A stretch of 64,000 nt of DNA from Bisporella sp. PMI_857 (Eukaryota; Ascomycota; Leotiomycetes; Helotiales; Helotiaceae). Below, piece by piece: positions 1-10,740 of this stretch. Made by a program: the position numbers and the translations under genes. The DNA lies in assembly GCA_021307315.1 (NCBI GenBank), contig JAJSPD010000051.1, positions 62,001 to 126,000 of the forward strand. Reading direction: 5' to 3'. Below the pieces are notes generated by a model that was not told the DNA's origin, ran no database searches, and saw only the letters and a program-made list of their open reading frames with translations. The first letter of the stretch is position 1. Each line of letters begins with the position of its first letter.

Positions 1-543
1 CAGCAAGTGCTATGGGGCGAGAAAGGGAACCTGAATCCGCCACAACTTCTATTCTCAGATGATAGTGTTCTAGCGCTTCCCTCTCAGCTAGTGTGCAAGA
101 TGTGCGCAGAAACCTGCTACTCTGCGAATGCACGTGATGACTTGGAGGATCTGCTAAGAACTACCTCGCCGTCGCCAGCAATATCAGAGGACCTGAGAAA
201 GGCCGAGTCGGTCTCTACAGGTAGGCATTCTGTATTGGAAGAAGAAATCTCTACACCCAAATTTGATAGTGAGCCAAGAATCGGGGATGGAATGGATTAT
301 AGCGCACTCGCTGAAGAATATCCGCTTGATTTGCCAATGCCTGAATGGCCACTCGCAAATGATGAATTGCTTCAAGAAACACCAAATGATGGCTACATCT
401 ATCCAATGGAGATTGGAGATGAAGATCTGTATGGAAGATACTACACCACAACCCGGTCCAATGCTCGGCGTAAGCGCAAACTGCCTACTGAATTTGATGA
501 TGGATCGATTCACCAGCTGGGCAAAAGGCTTCTGGCTGCTTAA
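1..543 (+). CDS. 3' end of an unknown protein (5' truncated by window edge)
   Basis: The reading frame is open from base 1 to a TAA at 541-543, so about 180 C-terminal residues are visible and the gene begins outside the window. The segment is hydrophilic and acidic. It has a serine-rich stretch near the start (LLRTTSPSPAISED) and a basic cluster close to the end (RSNARRKRKLP) that could be a nuclear localisation signal. There is no transmembrane segment and no zinc or DNA-binding motif in the visible part. A regulatory or nuclear protein is possible, but I do not recognise the family. The antisense frame at 184-657 is open by chance and has poor composition. Confidence 0.55.
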   Translation, partial: QQVLWGEKGNLNPPQLLFSDDSVLALPSQLVCKMCAETCYSANARDDLEDLLRTTSPSPAISEDLRKAESVSTGRHSVLEEEISTPKFDSEPRIGDGMDYSALAEEYPLDLPMPEWPLANDELLQETPNDGYIYPMEIGDEDLYGRYYTTTRSNARRKRKLPTEFDDGSIHQLGKRLLAA

Positions 544-1268
544 ATGGAGACAATCTGGTTTCCCGTCTCTAACACACTGGCGTTCCGGTTCTATTCTACG
601 AGAATGATTAGGGCTGCGCGCTGTACTGGCCTCGAATGCGTGTCGAACTGTGATCAAGGCAGAAAGGCGATTCCCTTGTATCTATATATCGAATCACACG
701 TCCTCTTGCGCCTTATGAGATAGGGCAATCATGCCCACCTCGCTTCAACCCTATGACCACGTGATCAACTATGGTGTGAGAGGCCCCTAATAGTAGTAAA
801 ACTAGTCATCTCATGAATCGGGAACCCTTAACATACACACACACATATATATTTATATATAGATAGATAGAAAGAAAGAAAGAACATGCTATTTGAACAA
901 ATCTCAGATGATTACCAAAAGATTCTATATCCCAACAATCTTATCTTGACGAGGATATCACGGCGGTCTATACCCCTGTTGATCGCGGGTTGACGAATCT
1001 GGTAAAAGAATGGCATCATCACAAACTATACATGCCGCATTAAGAGTCACGCCAAAGAGCTTATCACGACTAGACAACGGAAAGGCAGCGGCACAGAGCC
1101 GTGCTAACGAATCCCGAGTCCAAGAAACAAGAAATATGGCTCAAGAATTGAACGAGAGACCCGCTGAATGGTTTCGTGATCAGTGCTATGGCTGGCGACG
1201 AATGCTGAATCCACTGTGACGGCAAATATTCAGCTTTTACACTCCACTCTTGAAATGATCGGTCTACT
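544..1268. other. Intergenic region with a compound microsatellite
   Basis: No convincing gene is seen. A 69-codon frame at 1010-1219 (+) has no recognisable family and no splice partner, so it is not called. The stretch separates the truncated gene on the left from the promoter of the MFS gene on the right. Confidence 0.5.
833..885. repeat. Compound microsatellite
   Basis: Adjacent short arrays of AC, AT, GATA and GAAA units follow one another in about 50 bases. This is a simple-sequence tract with no coding content. Confidence 0.85.
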
Positions 1269-1277
1269 TATATAAAA
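1269..1277 (+). promoter_or_regulatory. TATA box of the MFS transporter gene
   Basis: TATATAAAA lies 76 bases upstream of the ATG at 1353, a usual distance for a fungal TATA element. Confidence 0.55.
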
Positions 1278-1352
1278 GATGACCCAGGCCCCCGGTACGC
1301 ATTTAGTGGTCTAGTCGCCGAAGGATCGTATGCTAACAGTTTACAACAAACT

Positions 1353-3120
1353 ATGTCGGAAGTATCACCAACTCCTGTTCGTCGGTGGTATCACTGGTAC
1401 CACCCGGACGATACTCCAGAAGAGCGAAGACTTATCTTGAAGCTCGACCTGCTTATTGTACCATACGCCTTCATCATATACTGGGTGAAATATGTCGACC
1501 AGACGAACATCAGTAAGTGGAAAGTCCTATTCAATGCATATTACGATCGTACCTACTAAGCCTCATTAGATAATGCCTACGTTTCAGGGATGTCTGAAGA
1601 GCTCGGCTTCCATGGCAATGAACTCGTTCAATTCCAGACAATTTTTGTTGTGGGCAACGTTGTTGGTCTGCTGCCCTTCATCTATCTGTTTCCGCGCGTA
1701 CCTATGTATATCCTTGTTCCAACTCTCGATCTTGGCTGGGGTATCTTTACCCTCTTACAATACCGTGCCCAAAGCTATAGCGAGATTATGGCTTATCGCT
1801 TCTTAGTGTCCATCTTCGAGGCAAGCTACTTCCCGGGTGTGCACTTTGTACTCGGCAGTTGGTGGGTTAACTCTCGAAACATAATTCCTGTTTCGGAATA
1901 TCCCAAGATTACTTGAGTTCTGGGATATGCATGTGACAAATAAGCATTTCTGCAGATGATTACATGCATATCCGCAGAATAATAACCCTGGAAACACCAT
2001 TTCAACTCCAAAATATTACAGTAAGCAGGAGACTAACCCCGAAATTTTAGGTATCGAAGCGATGAGATAGGCCGGCGTGGTGGTATCTTCTACGTTGGAC
2101 TTACCCTCGGAACTATGACAGCTGGCCTGCTTCAAGCAGCAGCAATGAGGCATCTTGACGGCGTGCATGGCCTTCCAGGTTGGCGCTGGAACTTCATTGT
2201 CAACGCCATCATTACTTTACCACTAGCATTTATTGGATATGCTATATGGCCAGGAACTCCCGCACGCCCAAACCGCCTTGTCATGAAAAAGTCTGAGCTT
2301 GCGCTCGCGCGCTCTCGTCTAGAGAAAACGGGATCGAAGTTGGATAAGACCCCATTTTCGTGGGTACTTTTGAAGAAGATTTTTACCAACAGAAGGTTCT
2401 ATGTTCTGGTAATCTGGGATATTTTCTTCTTCAACACCAGTGCAAATAGTGCTGCATTCCTTCTCTGGATCAAAAGTCTCCATAGATTCGATGTCGCGAC
2501 CATCAATGATCTTGGGACGATTGCACCCGCACTCGGGATCTTTTTCGTGCTCTTTATCAACTTCAGCTCTGATCTCTGGCTTGGCAGGGCAGGAGCAATC
2601 ACATTAGCCTCTGCTTTCAATTTCACTGCTCTCGTGATCCTGGCAGTTTGGAATGTACCCGAAAGTGCGAAATGGTTTGCTTTCTCAATCACATACTCCG
2701 CGGTTGCCGTTTCATCAGTCCTGTATGGTTGGGCGAATGTGGTCCTGCGAGATAATAATGAAGAGCGTGCATTGACACTCATCTTGATGACTGCGATTGC
2801 AACCTCAACCACGGCGTGGATTCCAATATTTACTTATCCTACAGTTAATGCGCCGAGATTTCCAGTGGGATACAAATATTCAGCGGCCATGGTCGTAGGA
2901 CTGGTCGTTATGACGCAGATTGTAAGGATATTGTTTGGGAGTGATGGGTACGTTCTTAAATCTGCTCGACGGTTAACAAAACTAACGCCTGTTTAGCAAC
3001 AAGACAGCCAGGTCGGCACAGGCTTCGTTGGAAGGTGATAGCGAAGCTGGATTACCACTTGAGCACCAGATCGATGGTAAAGACATGCACGTCCGTGAGG
3101 CCATAGTTGGAGAGAAATGA
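1353..3120 (+). CDS. MFS transporter, DAL5/allantoate permease type (ACS family)
   Basis: A plasma-membrane solute transporter, probably of organic anions, amides or vitamins; the substrate cannot be read from sequence. Predicted exons are 1353-1512, 1570-1861, 2051-2947 and 2997-3120, giving 490 aa, normal for the family. All junctions are GT-AG and keep the frame. Introns 1 and 2 restore two family hallmarks that the raw frames break: the VDQTNISNNAYVSGM segment after the first helix, and GSWYRSDEIGRRGGIFY in the loop after helix 4. The rest is a run of hydrophobic helices (for example residues around 40-60, 250-270, 320-345) and a hydrophilic C-terminal tail. A TATA box lies upstream. It lies just upstream of a flavin monooxygenase gene on the same strand, which suggests but does not prove a shared catabolic role. 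Confidence 0.88.
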
Positions 3121-3746
3121 GTAACGCAGACAATTCGAGACAAGGCTTCAGGGAATAGAGCGGGGGCATTGTAGCCCTAACTCCTTCTATGTTCTAGGGC
3201 AGATCGTAGATTCTTCATAATAATATCTAATCCTTCCAAGGAAGGAGTTTAAGTTCTCACTCATCACCGCAATGAGTCAAGCTGTGGCTTCATAAAAATT
3301 GCATGGTAAGTATGACCGAATTTGTTGAACACCCGTGTGCTTTTTTTGGTCATGGCTCCTCAGAAATCCCATATCAAGTTTGTCACGATGCCTCTTCGTC
3401 TTCTGAAGAAACTCGAAAAGGTGGGGGAGTGGAGAAAATGCCAAGAGTGGGATTGCTCCAAAAAGCTTAGGATTAGTGCTTTGCGAATCTGGCAGGGATC
3501 AAGACGCCATCAGCACTCAATCACAACATCCATCAAAATACACTTCGCTGGTTACACCAGTTCAGTCCAGTTCAGTTCAGTTCGGGCCGGTGCTGTATCA
3601 ATATGCATGAATCAGGTAAGTGCCATTTTCACTCCGGAGCTTCTCAGCCTCGTTGTTTTTTTGTCAAGTAAGTCCCAATTTCAATCATTCTCTTATATCA
3701 CCAGCCTGCAATTATCACACATTGCAACACGGAGATCACAATCACC
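3121..3746. other. Intergenic region upstream of the FMN monooxygenase
   Basis: No gene is supported. The 162-codon frame at 3322-3810 overlaps the start of the next gene out of frame and has no recognisable content. A small cluster of TTCAG-type direct repeats lies near 3556-3585. Confidence 0.5.
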
Positions 3747-5261
3747 ATGGCTCCTCCGAAGAAGCAGTTTATTCTCAATGCCTTCGCCATGCAAGCGCCT
3801 GGTCACTTGAACCCAGGACTCTTCAAGTACCCAAAGGATAAGGGCCGCGACTATAACAAGATTAAGAATTGGATCTCTATCGCACAGAAGCTCGAGGCAG
3901 CCAAATTCCACGCCATCTTCTTCGCAGACGTGCTGGGAGGATATGATGTCTATAAAGGCCCTGCCAACCTCGATCCAACCATTCCGGCAGGCAGCCAATT
4001 CCCAATCAACGATCCACTCTATAGCGTTCCTGCCATGGCTGCTGCCACGGAGAGCATTGGCTTTGGTGTCACAGCAAGCACGACCTATGAATCTCCCTAT
4101 GCTCTCGCGAGAAAGTTCTCGACAGTGGATCAATTGAGTGAGGGAAGGGTGGCTTGGAACATCGTTACATCCTACCTAGACTCTGCAGCGCGGAATTTTG
4201 GCCTCGATACTCAGATCGAACATGACAAGAGATACGAGATCGCACACGAATATCTGGACGTTACATATAAGCTATGGGAGGGGTCATGGCGGGATGATGC
4301 CGTCACAAATGCGCCGGAAGGAGCATATGCGGATTTTAAGGGGGTGAGGCAGATCAATCACAAGGGAAAGCATTTTGATGTTCCTGGACCACATATATGC
4401 GAGCCCTCTCGTCAACGAACACCATTTCTTTTCCAGGCTGGTACATCGAGCGCAGGGAGGAAATTCGCAGCCACGCATGCCGAAGCTATATTTCTGAACG
4501 GTCATACCCCTGAACTCGTCCGCCCCTCCGTCGACTCCATCCGTACCCAAGCTGCCGAATTAGGCCGTGATCCTGCAAGTATCAAAATTGTCGCCGGTCT
4601 CCTCGTTGTGGTCGGAGAAACAGATGAGGCTGCGAAAGCTAAGTATGCCGAGTTAGCCAGCTATGGCGACCGCGAAGGTGCATTGGCGCTTTTTGGAGGC
4701 TGGTCCGGCTACGACCTCAGTAAATACGACGATGACCAAGATTTCCGCTTCCTTGACACAGCGCCACCTGCAGTACGTAGTATGGTTAACCATTGGGCCG
4801 ATAATTCTCCTTCTGGCTTAACGTGGAACAAGAAGACCATCGCGGAACACCTGATTATGGGTGGCAATGGTGCAAAGATTATAGGTAATGCAAAGACATG
4901 TGCGGATGAGTTAGAGAGGTGGGCGGAGGTTTCTGATGTGGATGGTTTTAATTTGAGCTATGCCACTATCCCAGAGACGTTCGATGATTTGATCGAGCAT
5001 TTGGTGCCTGAACTACGGAGGAGAGGGTTGATATGGGATGACTATGCAGTACCAGGTGGAACGCTAAGAGAGAACTACCTTGGAGTGAAGGGAAAGAATC
5101 GATTGGCTGATTCGCATCCTGGCGCAAAGTACTTTTGGAAAGCGGGCGAGGAGGTTCCGGCTTATGCAAAAGATGGCGCGAATGGTGCTAATGGCACGAA
5201 TGGAGTCAAGCGGAAACACGATGATGATAGCGAGGTTGGAGGTAAGGAGAAAAAAAGATAA
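3747..5261 (+). CDS. FMN-dependent monooxygenase, NtaA/SnaA/DszA type (luciferase-like fold)
   Basis: A single-exon 504-aa protein of the bacterial-luciferase superfamily, in the nitrilotriacetate monooxygenase component A group. These enzymes use FMNH2 from a partner reductase to oxidise a small substrate; the substrate here is unknown. Family features include FFADVLGGYDVYKGP near residue 55, GVTASTTYESPYALARKFST near 110, SEGRVAWNIVTSYLDSAARN near 130, the RYEIAHEYLDVTYKLWEGSW block near 160, and a conserved PFLFQAGTSSAGRKFA segment. The start has a good ATG context (ATCACCATGG). The C-terminus ends in an unusual low-complexity N/G stretch and a basic tail (VKRKHDD...GKEKKR) that the bacterial family lacks. 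It is followed convergently by a Baeyer-Villiger-type monooxygenase. Confidence 0.9.
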   Translation: MAPPKKQFILNAFAMQAPGHLNPGLFKYPKDKGRDYNKIKNWISIAQKLEAAKFHAIFFADVLGGYDVYKGPANLDPTIPAGSQFPINDPLYSVPAMAAATESIGFGVTASTTYESPYALARKFSTVDQLSEGRVAWNIVTSYLDSAARNFGLDTQIEHDKRYEIAHEYLDVTYKLWEGSWRDDAVTNAPEGAYADFKGVRQINHKGKHFDVPGPHICEPSRQRTPFLFQAGTSSAGRKFAATHAEAIFLNGHTPELVRPSVDSIRTQAAELGRDPASIKIVAGLLVVVGETDEAAKAKYAELASYGDREGALALFGGWSGYDLSKYDDDQDFRFLDTAPPAVRSMVNHWADNSPSGLTWNKKTIAEHLIMGGNGAKIIGNAKTCADELERWAEVSDVDGFNLSYATIPETFDDLIEHLVPELRRRGLIWDDYAVPGGTLRENYLGVKGKNRLADSHPGAKYFWKAGEEVPAYAKDGANGANGTNGVKRKHDDDSEVGGKEKKR

Positions 5262-5469
5262 CCTCCCGAAACAGCTTTGTTCCTACTTGTATAATCAATT
5301 TATCCTCGTTTCTGTCTCACCTTCCTCTCCGAACGGTCTACCAAACCCAAAAGCCAAATTCTACAGACGACAACACTCCAAAAAGCATTGGTTACTATAT
5401 ATGTGTATCCCAAGCGCTGATAACTAAGATTTCCATCTATCTACGAGTACTCCCTGTACTACTATCTTT

Positions 5470-7408
5470 CTAATCTAGACCATTCCCAGGCGCCTCAAAA
5501 TCCAATCCCTCAAACCAACTCTCATGATACTCCCTAAGATCAATCTCCCCCTTCCTCAAATAAGCAGTCAAGTCCCCCTCACCCTTCTGTTCCCTCCCTG
5601 TCCACCCGCCGCCAAACCACGCAAACCGATTGCCCGTCTGGCTCCGCACGCTCCACTCCCAGTCCTCCCACCGTGGTGCGCGCCGCACCCAGCTGATATG
5701 GCTCGCGCTTCCAGGCCAATGGCCATGGATCCTGCCGCCAGGGACGCCACCATTCGCCCAGCTGCTGCACCTCTCGCTAAACACCGTCTTCGGGAAGAAG
5801 GAATCGCAATAATCGAGAAAATCATCCGTAGCAGCCTGCGAGGGCACGAAGGTGCGGATATCCTGGTTGGCAACCTTGCGGAGCAGCTTCGCCAGATACG
5901 TGACCTGCGTTTCAACCTGCTGCGGCACGGTTCCGGAGTTGGGCCCCGCGGCGTTGGGGCCCTGGATGTGCAGGAGGTTGGGGAACGAGGGGGTCGCGAG
6001 GCCGAGGTAGGATTTGGGGAAAGGGCTCCACGCCGCTTGGAGGGTGCGCGTCGAGGCGGTTATGGGGAAGGGAGGGAGCATGCTGATGTTTGCGCCTGTG
6101 CAGCAGATCACCGCGTCTACCTTCCTCGCGACGTTGTCTGCCGTTACGATCCCGTCGCTCGTGAAGTGCGAGATTGGCGTTTTGATGAACGATACGTTGG
6201 GTTGCGCTAGCGCTTCTAGGTATCCCGGTCCTGGCGTCAATCTTCGACAGCTCGGCGAGAAATCTGGGATTATTTGCTCTAATAGCTCTGGGTTGTTGGG
6301 TAGGCGATCAGACATCAGCTTCTTGAAATCCTCTCTGACCGAATTGCTGGCCTCGGAATCCTTAAATACCGTCCCGAAGCGTCCATAGAATTTGCCCTCA
6401 AGTTTTTTGCGGAATTCGTAGTACACCTCTGGATCATCTTTGAAAGACTTCAGAAGCTCGGGAGGATAGTAGTTTGGCTCTAATCGGCGGCCCGGACCCT
6501 CACCGCCGAAGGAGCCGGCGATCCAGGTTGGGCTGCGTGCGTAGTGGTCGATGTGCTTGGCGATGGGTTGAATATTCGGCACAACTTGAATTCCTGAGGC
6601 ACCGTTGCCGATGACGGCAATGGTTTTGTCTTTGGGATCAAAGGTTGAGTCCCAGGCCGAGGAATGGAAGAGCGGACCTTTGAAGTCGTTGATTCCCGGG
6701 TAGGAAGGGAGTCTCCAGGCGTTGAAGCGGCCGATAGCTGTTATCACTACATCAAAGTCCTCCGAGAATTTTTCTCCTGTCGTGAGGTTTTCGATATTAA
6801 GGGTCCACCGTGACTTTCTGTCATCCCAGTCCGCGGCATCGATCTTGTGCCGGAGACGGAGGTATTTATAGACGTTGTATTTCTTGGCCACGCTCTTCCA
6901 GTACGCGAGGATCTCGTGGCCTTGAGCATATTCTTCCGACCATTGCGTGTTAGACTCGAAAGTGGATTGGTAGACGTTGGCTGGGATGTCACATCTTACG
7001 CCAGGATAAGTGTTCTCGAACCAGGTCCCTCCTACATCGGCATTTTTGTCAAAGATTTGAAGCTGGATATTAGGGACTTTGGCTGGGAGAAGCACGCCGG
7101 CTGTTATTCCTGATAGGCCCGCTCCAATGATGGCTACCTGTGGATGTGTAAGGGGAGTACATATATTCCTAGTGCGGGCTTACCTTTAAGGGCCTGAATT
7201 CGTCCACAGCTCGCTCTTCAAGCTCGAACTTAGGACTGTACGTAGCAAATTCCTCGGCCAATTTAGTGGCAAGTTTGTCTTTGTTTGAAGGATCAGGCGG
7301 AGATAAGGATATCGAAGCAGGAATCTCGGTAACCACGGGCTCCTTTTCAGTTAATTGTTGCGGCTCTCCCACAAGCAATGGAAACTCAGTCCCAGCCGAG
7401 TCTGACAT
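5470..7408 (-). CDS. FAD/NADPH-dependent Baeyer-Villiger-type monooxygenase
   Basis: Two exons, 7408-7184 and 7137-5470, with a 46-bp GT-AG intron, encode 630 aa. The class I flavoprotein layout is clear. An N-terminal FAD-binding GxGxxG motif (VAIIGAGLSGITAG) starts exactly at exon 2. It is followed by GGTWFENTYPGVRCD, the Baeyer-Villiger fingerprint FxGxxxHxxxWD (FKGPLFHSSAWD) and a second nucleotide-binding motif (IAVIGNGASGIQ). These enzymes insert oxygen next to a ketone carbonyl, forming esters or lactones. About 75 residues precede the Rossmann fold, as is usual for fungal steroid- or cycloketone-type enzymes. The gene converges on the FMN monooxygenase at 3747-5261, with about 200 bp between the stops, so the pair may act on the same substrate class. 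Confidence 0.92.
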
Positions 7409-9446
7409 GCTGTCCCTGATGGCGTATATCACATAAAAAAGTTCTAGTATCTCAAATACCAATGCGGGTTTACCGGAGTTCCGGTAGCTTATCGACAACC
7501 GTGTTGATCAAGCTGGCGCAAAACTTTAAAGAAGCGGAATTGGTATGATAGAAAAGATTGAGAATAATTGCTTGAACGCGATTCAATTACTTTAATCGAG
7601 ACGAAGAATCTGATTAAGTTGATCCAATAGCAGAAATGGTCGCGGATAATGCGGGTTACACAAGCTGCTGCCCTTGGAAAATTTTATGATTGGCTGTTGA
7701 GACAAATGTATTGAGGAATCAAATCTCGAAGACAAGAAAACAAGTCTTGGAGAGCAAGGCTTCCTGTCTTCGTGGTGTTTGTTAAGCTTCTATAGTGGAG
7801 ATTAGCTATTGAGCTTTAGTTGAGTTCAGCCACTTACCACAAGGATGAATCTTTCACGTGGCACGAGTGGAAGTTAGTGAGTAATTAAAATTATACGCGC
7901 TTCATGAAAAGTAAATACTCTGAGATCTTGAAAGAACAAAATCATGGTTGAAGGTTCGAATCAACCTGCCTGGCCTAAACATTTGTGGATGAGCCAAATG
8001 ACGGAATTCTGGGTCCAGATTGCGAAATAGAGTAAAGAGTTCGATCCTAGTCGGCAAAGAGTGGGACATGATTTGCGCTGCTACAAATGATATCTAAAAG
8101 CATCAACGCAAGAAAGCTTTTCAATATTTACCTTGGTAGAGTTAACATGCAGTTTGGCATGTTGACCTTGTATTTTCTAATTCATGACCAATGATGTTCG
8201 AGAGAAGAAAGGCTTGGCGATCTCGCCAAAGTCCCTAGATTTGAAGTACCTTTTCCTTCAAAGTTGCCCTAAAATCAATATCTTATAGGAGGGTTCATTC
8301 TTTAATTTGATTTACTAGCTTTGCATTTTCTCGATTTCCGATAAGAGGAAAAGAGGCTTAAACATTTGTCAAACAAGGGTGCATATCGCATTTCCTGTAC
8401 AATCGACAGCGTAGCTACCTCAAGATCTTTCGATTAGTGCCTGTAAAACTACAGACTTGGGTTTAGCTCCATCACTCACTTGAACGGCTGTCCAAGGAAG
8501 AGGGGAGACAGTCTTGCTGATCGTTGCAAACTGTGAGAGTCCGATTAAGTAGCTATGGCAAATTCTATACACAAGACATAATACGAGGAATCAAAAGTGG
8601 AATCATGCAAGAAGAGGCCTTTGAGGTCCCCTTGCTTGCGCAAGGTGATATGTGATGCACAATCAAGTGGCTTCATGACATAGACACTTTTTTGTACTAG
8701 GTTCCTAATACTACACTGAAAAGACTTGTGACGGCGTACTTCGCATACCGACGGCCTCGGAAACGCACTTTCCAGGGCACTAGATATTAGAAACTAGAAA
8801 CAGATGCTCGTACGCACAGGAATGCAACATGTAATGCACAGATTTCAACATGTGCTACATCATTCGATATAAGGAATATGGAGCACAACAGGATATAACA
8901 CATTTACCACTAGCCTATTCAATTATCATATATAGATTTTGGTGATTTCATTTGTTGGTTGCTCGTAGTACGTTCAGGGTAATTACATGGCAGAAGGGCA
9001 GAAGCTTTACAATAATACTCAATTTTACGTTCCACCAATACTTGAGGATGCTTTTAGGCTGTCTTACGTTTAAAATACTCAGTAATGTTAAGCTCAAATG
9101 CTTCTCAGTGCGCAAGAGTTGAGCGCGAGTGATTATTACTTGATTTTTTTGTAGTATATTCGATTGTAATATAGAAATTTAATAGGGTGTAATCAGGAAA
9201 CGAGCTTAAAACTTTCACAGCGCAACATTATGAAGCTAATTAGTCCTTGATTCAAAAAATCTAAAGTTGAAAACTGCTAAGAGTTCCACAGGTTCAAGAA
9301 TCCCTCTCAACCTCGGTCTCGTTAGTGCCCATGCCTGAATATCCACTATATGTAGAGTAACCTTCCGCCTCTAGTCCTCAGGCATTTTCACTTATGACCT
9401 CTGGGGTTACGTTAGCTTCAGTCATCTCCTACGTAAGATGAGATAA
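7409..9446. other. Gene-free region, about 2 kb
   Basis: No frame longer than about 60 codons and no recognisable gene, RNA or repeat. A short hairpin-like stretch near 7950-7970 (GGTTGA...TCAACC) resembles a tRNA T-arm by chance but has no cloverleaf around it. Confidence 0.5.
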
Positions 9447-10740
9447 CTAACCCCTAAAAATATCAATAGTACTAAAAACGATGAGCCCCAGCAACGCCGT
9501 AGGCAGAACCTGTCCAAAGCGCCATTCTGCCTCAGATCCACACACCAAGAATTGGTTCATGATTTTAAGATCAATGATATCCCATGTATTCCACCCAGCT
9601 AACCCGAAATAGCATAGAATTTCAAAGTCGTAGGAACCATTACCATAAGACCACACGGCTATAAAGTTAACAATAGTCCAAGGTAAAGCCGTAAGAGAGA
9701 ACCGGATGAGCAGTGTAGCTAGATCATTGATGAATGTAAGCAGATTGGGGATGTGGGGTTGGCCACGCAGTCTTATCCAGGACTTATTGACCTCCTGGAA
9801 ACAACACCGAAGACCCTCTTCTAGAGGCTAGTATTTTTTGATAATAGCATTTCGAATCCTTGGCGCAAAGTCCTGATAGTCCGAATCTAAATAATGAGCT
9901 CGATCTTGAGCTAAATCTAGAGTTAAAATCAAAGTGGAAACTAAAGTGCTGGAAAGCCAAAAGATAGAGCTTTTCAAACTAGAATGATCACTTGTCAGAT
10001 AGCACCGACCACTAGTAATATTACCCCACAGGGATTTCTCTCTTTTGATTACAAGAATCGCGAATACCAGATATAGGACTGAGCTGGCGAGGACAGTAAT
10101 TTTCCGGAGGATTGCCCGTAAACCTTCATTATCAGATCGCATATTGCCAGATCGAGCAGCCCAAAAGGAGACAAGTGTCAATTCCCAGAACTGAACCACA
10201 AAATTCTAATGGTAGAACGATATTTCAGGCATTTGTGCCAGGCCAGCTGCCACGATTGCCACGATTGCCACACTTGTAATAGTTTGCATGTAAGAAAGTG
10301 TAGTGAGGAGTTTGGATGCAACTTTCTCAATGGGGCGTTCTCGGAGCCTTTAGATTTCGCGTAGGAACGATGACCTAAATTGCCGAGTCACATAGTACGC
10401 TGGAATCAAGGCAACGAATATGGTGTACCATGCTGTAGCAACAAAGCCTATGATCACCTAAACCAAAATATCAATATAGTCAACGACCTACACTCCCAAA
10501 GACGACCTACACCAATACCCGCAACATCAGGATCGGCTTCAAAAGAAGCCACGCATTCACAATTGTTGGTATTACAGTAGATGCGAGTGCCATTGTGAAG
10601 ATCACACCACCAAAGCTGAAGGTACTCTATAACCGCATCCGAATAATTAGCTGTACACGACATTTACCTTTGATTGCACTTTTAGACAGAACCCTGCTGA
10701 ACATTGATCGACTGATTCATTAAACTGAGTTGGGTTGAGA
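9447..10740 (-). pseudogene. Decayed fungal multi-pass membrane protein
   Basis: One reading frame runs from 10457 to 9447 and is broken only by three stops at 10352-10350 (TAA), 10208-10206 (TAG) and 9830-9828 (TAG). Upstream coding blocks at 10740-10668 and 10615-10511 join it through introns of 52 and 53 bp with GT-AG ends. The joined protein keeps hallmarks I associate with a fungal transmembrane family of unknown function: a cysteine-rich N-terminus (YCNTNNCEC), EADPDVAGIG, LTTLSYMQTITSVAIV, FWELTLVSFWAARSGNM, and near the end WRFGQVLP before a last helix. A 9-base tandem duplication adds AIV near the second helix. All three stops could arise from CAA or CAG by C-to-T change. A TATA-like element (minus strand, about 10838-10828) lies upstream. 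No start codon in frame is evident. Confidence 0.72.

Noticed and set aside
1803..2011. Minus-strand frames between the second and third exons of the first MFS gene
   Set aside because: They cover an intron and exon edges; the spliced + strand product is fully consistent.
5524..6210. A 228-codon frame on the + strand inside the Baeyer-Villiger monooxygenase gene
   Set aside because: It is antisense to a well-conserved flavoprotein, with Arg/Pro/Ala-rich composition typical of a shadow frame.
7945..7975. GGTTCGAATC-like T-arm sequence
   Set aside because: No acceptor, D or anticodon stems can be folded around it on either strand.
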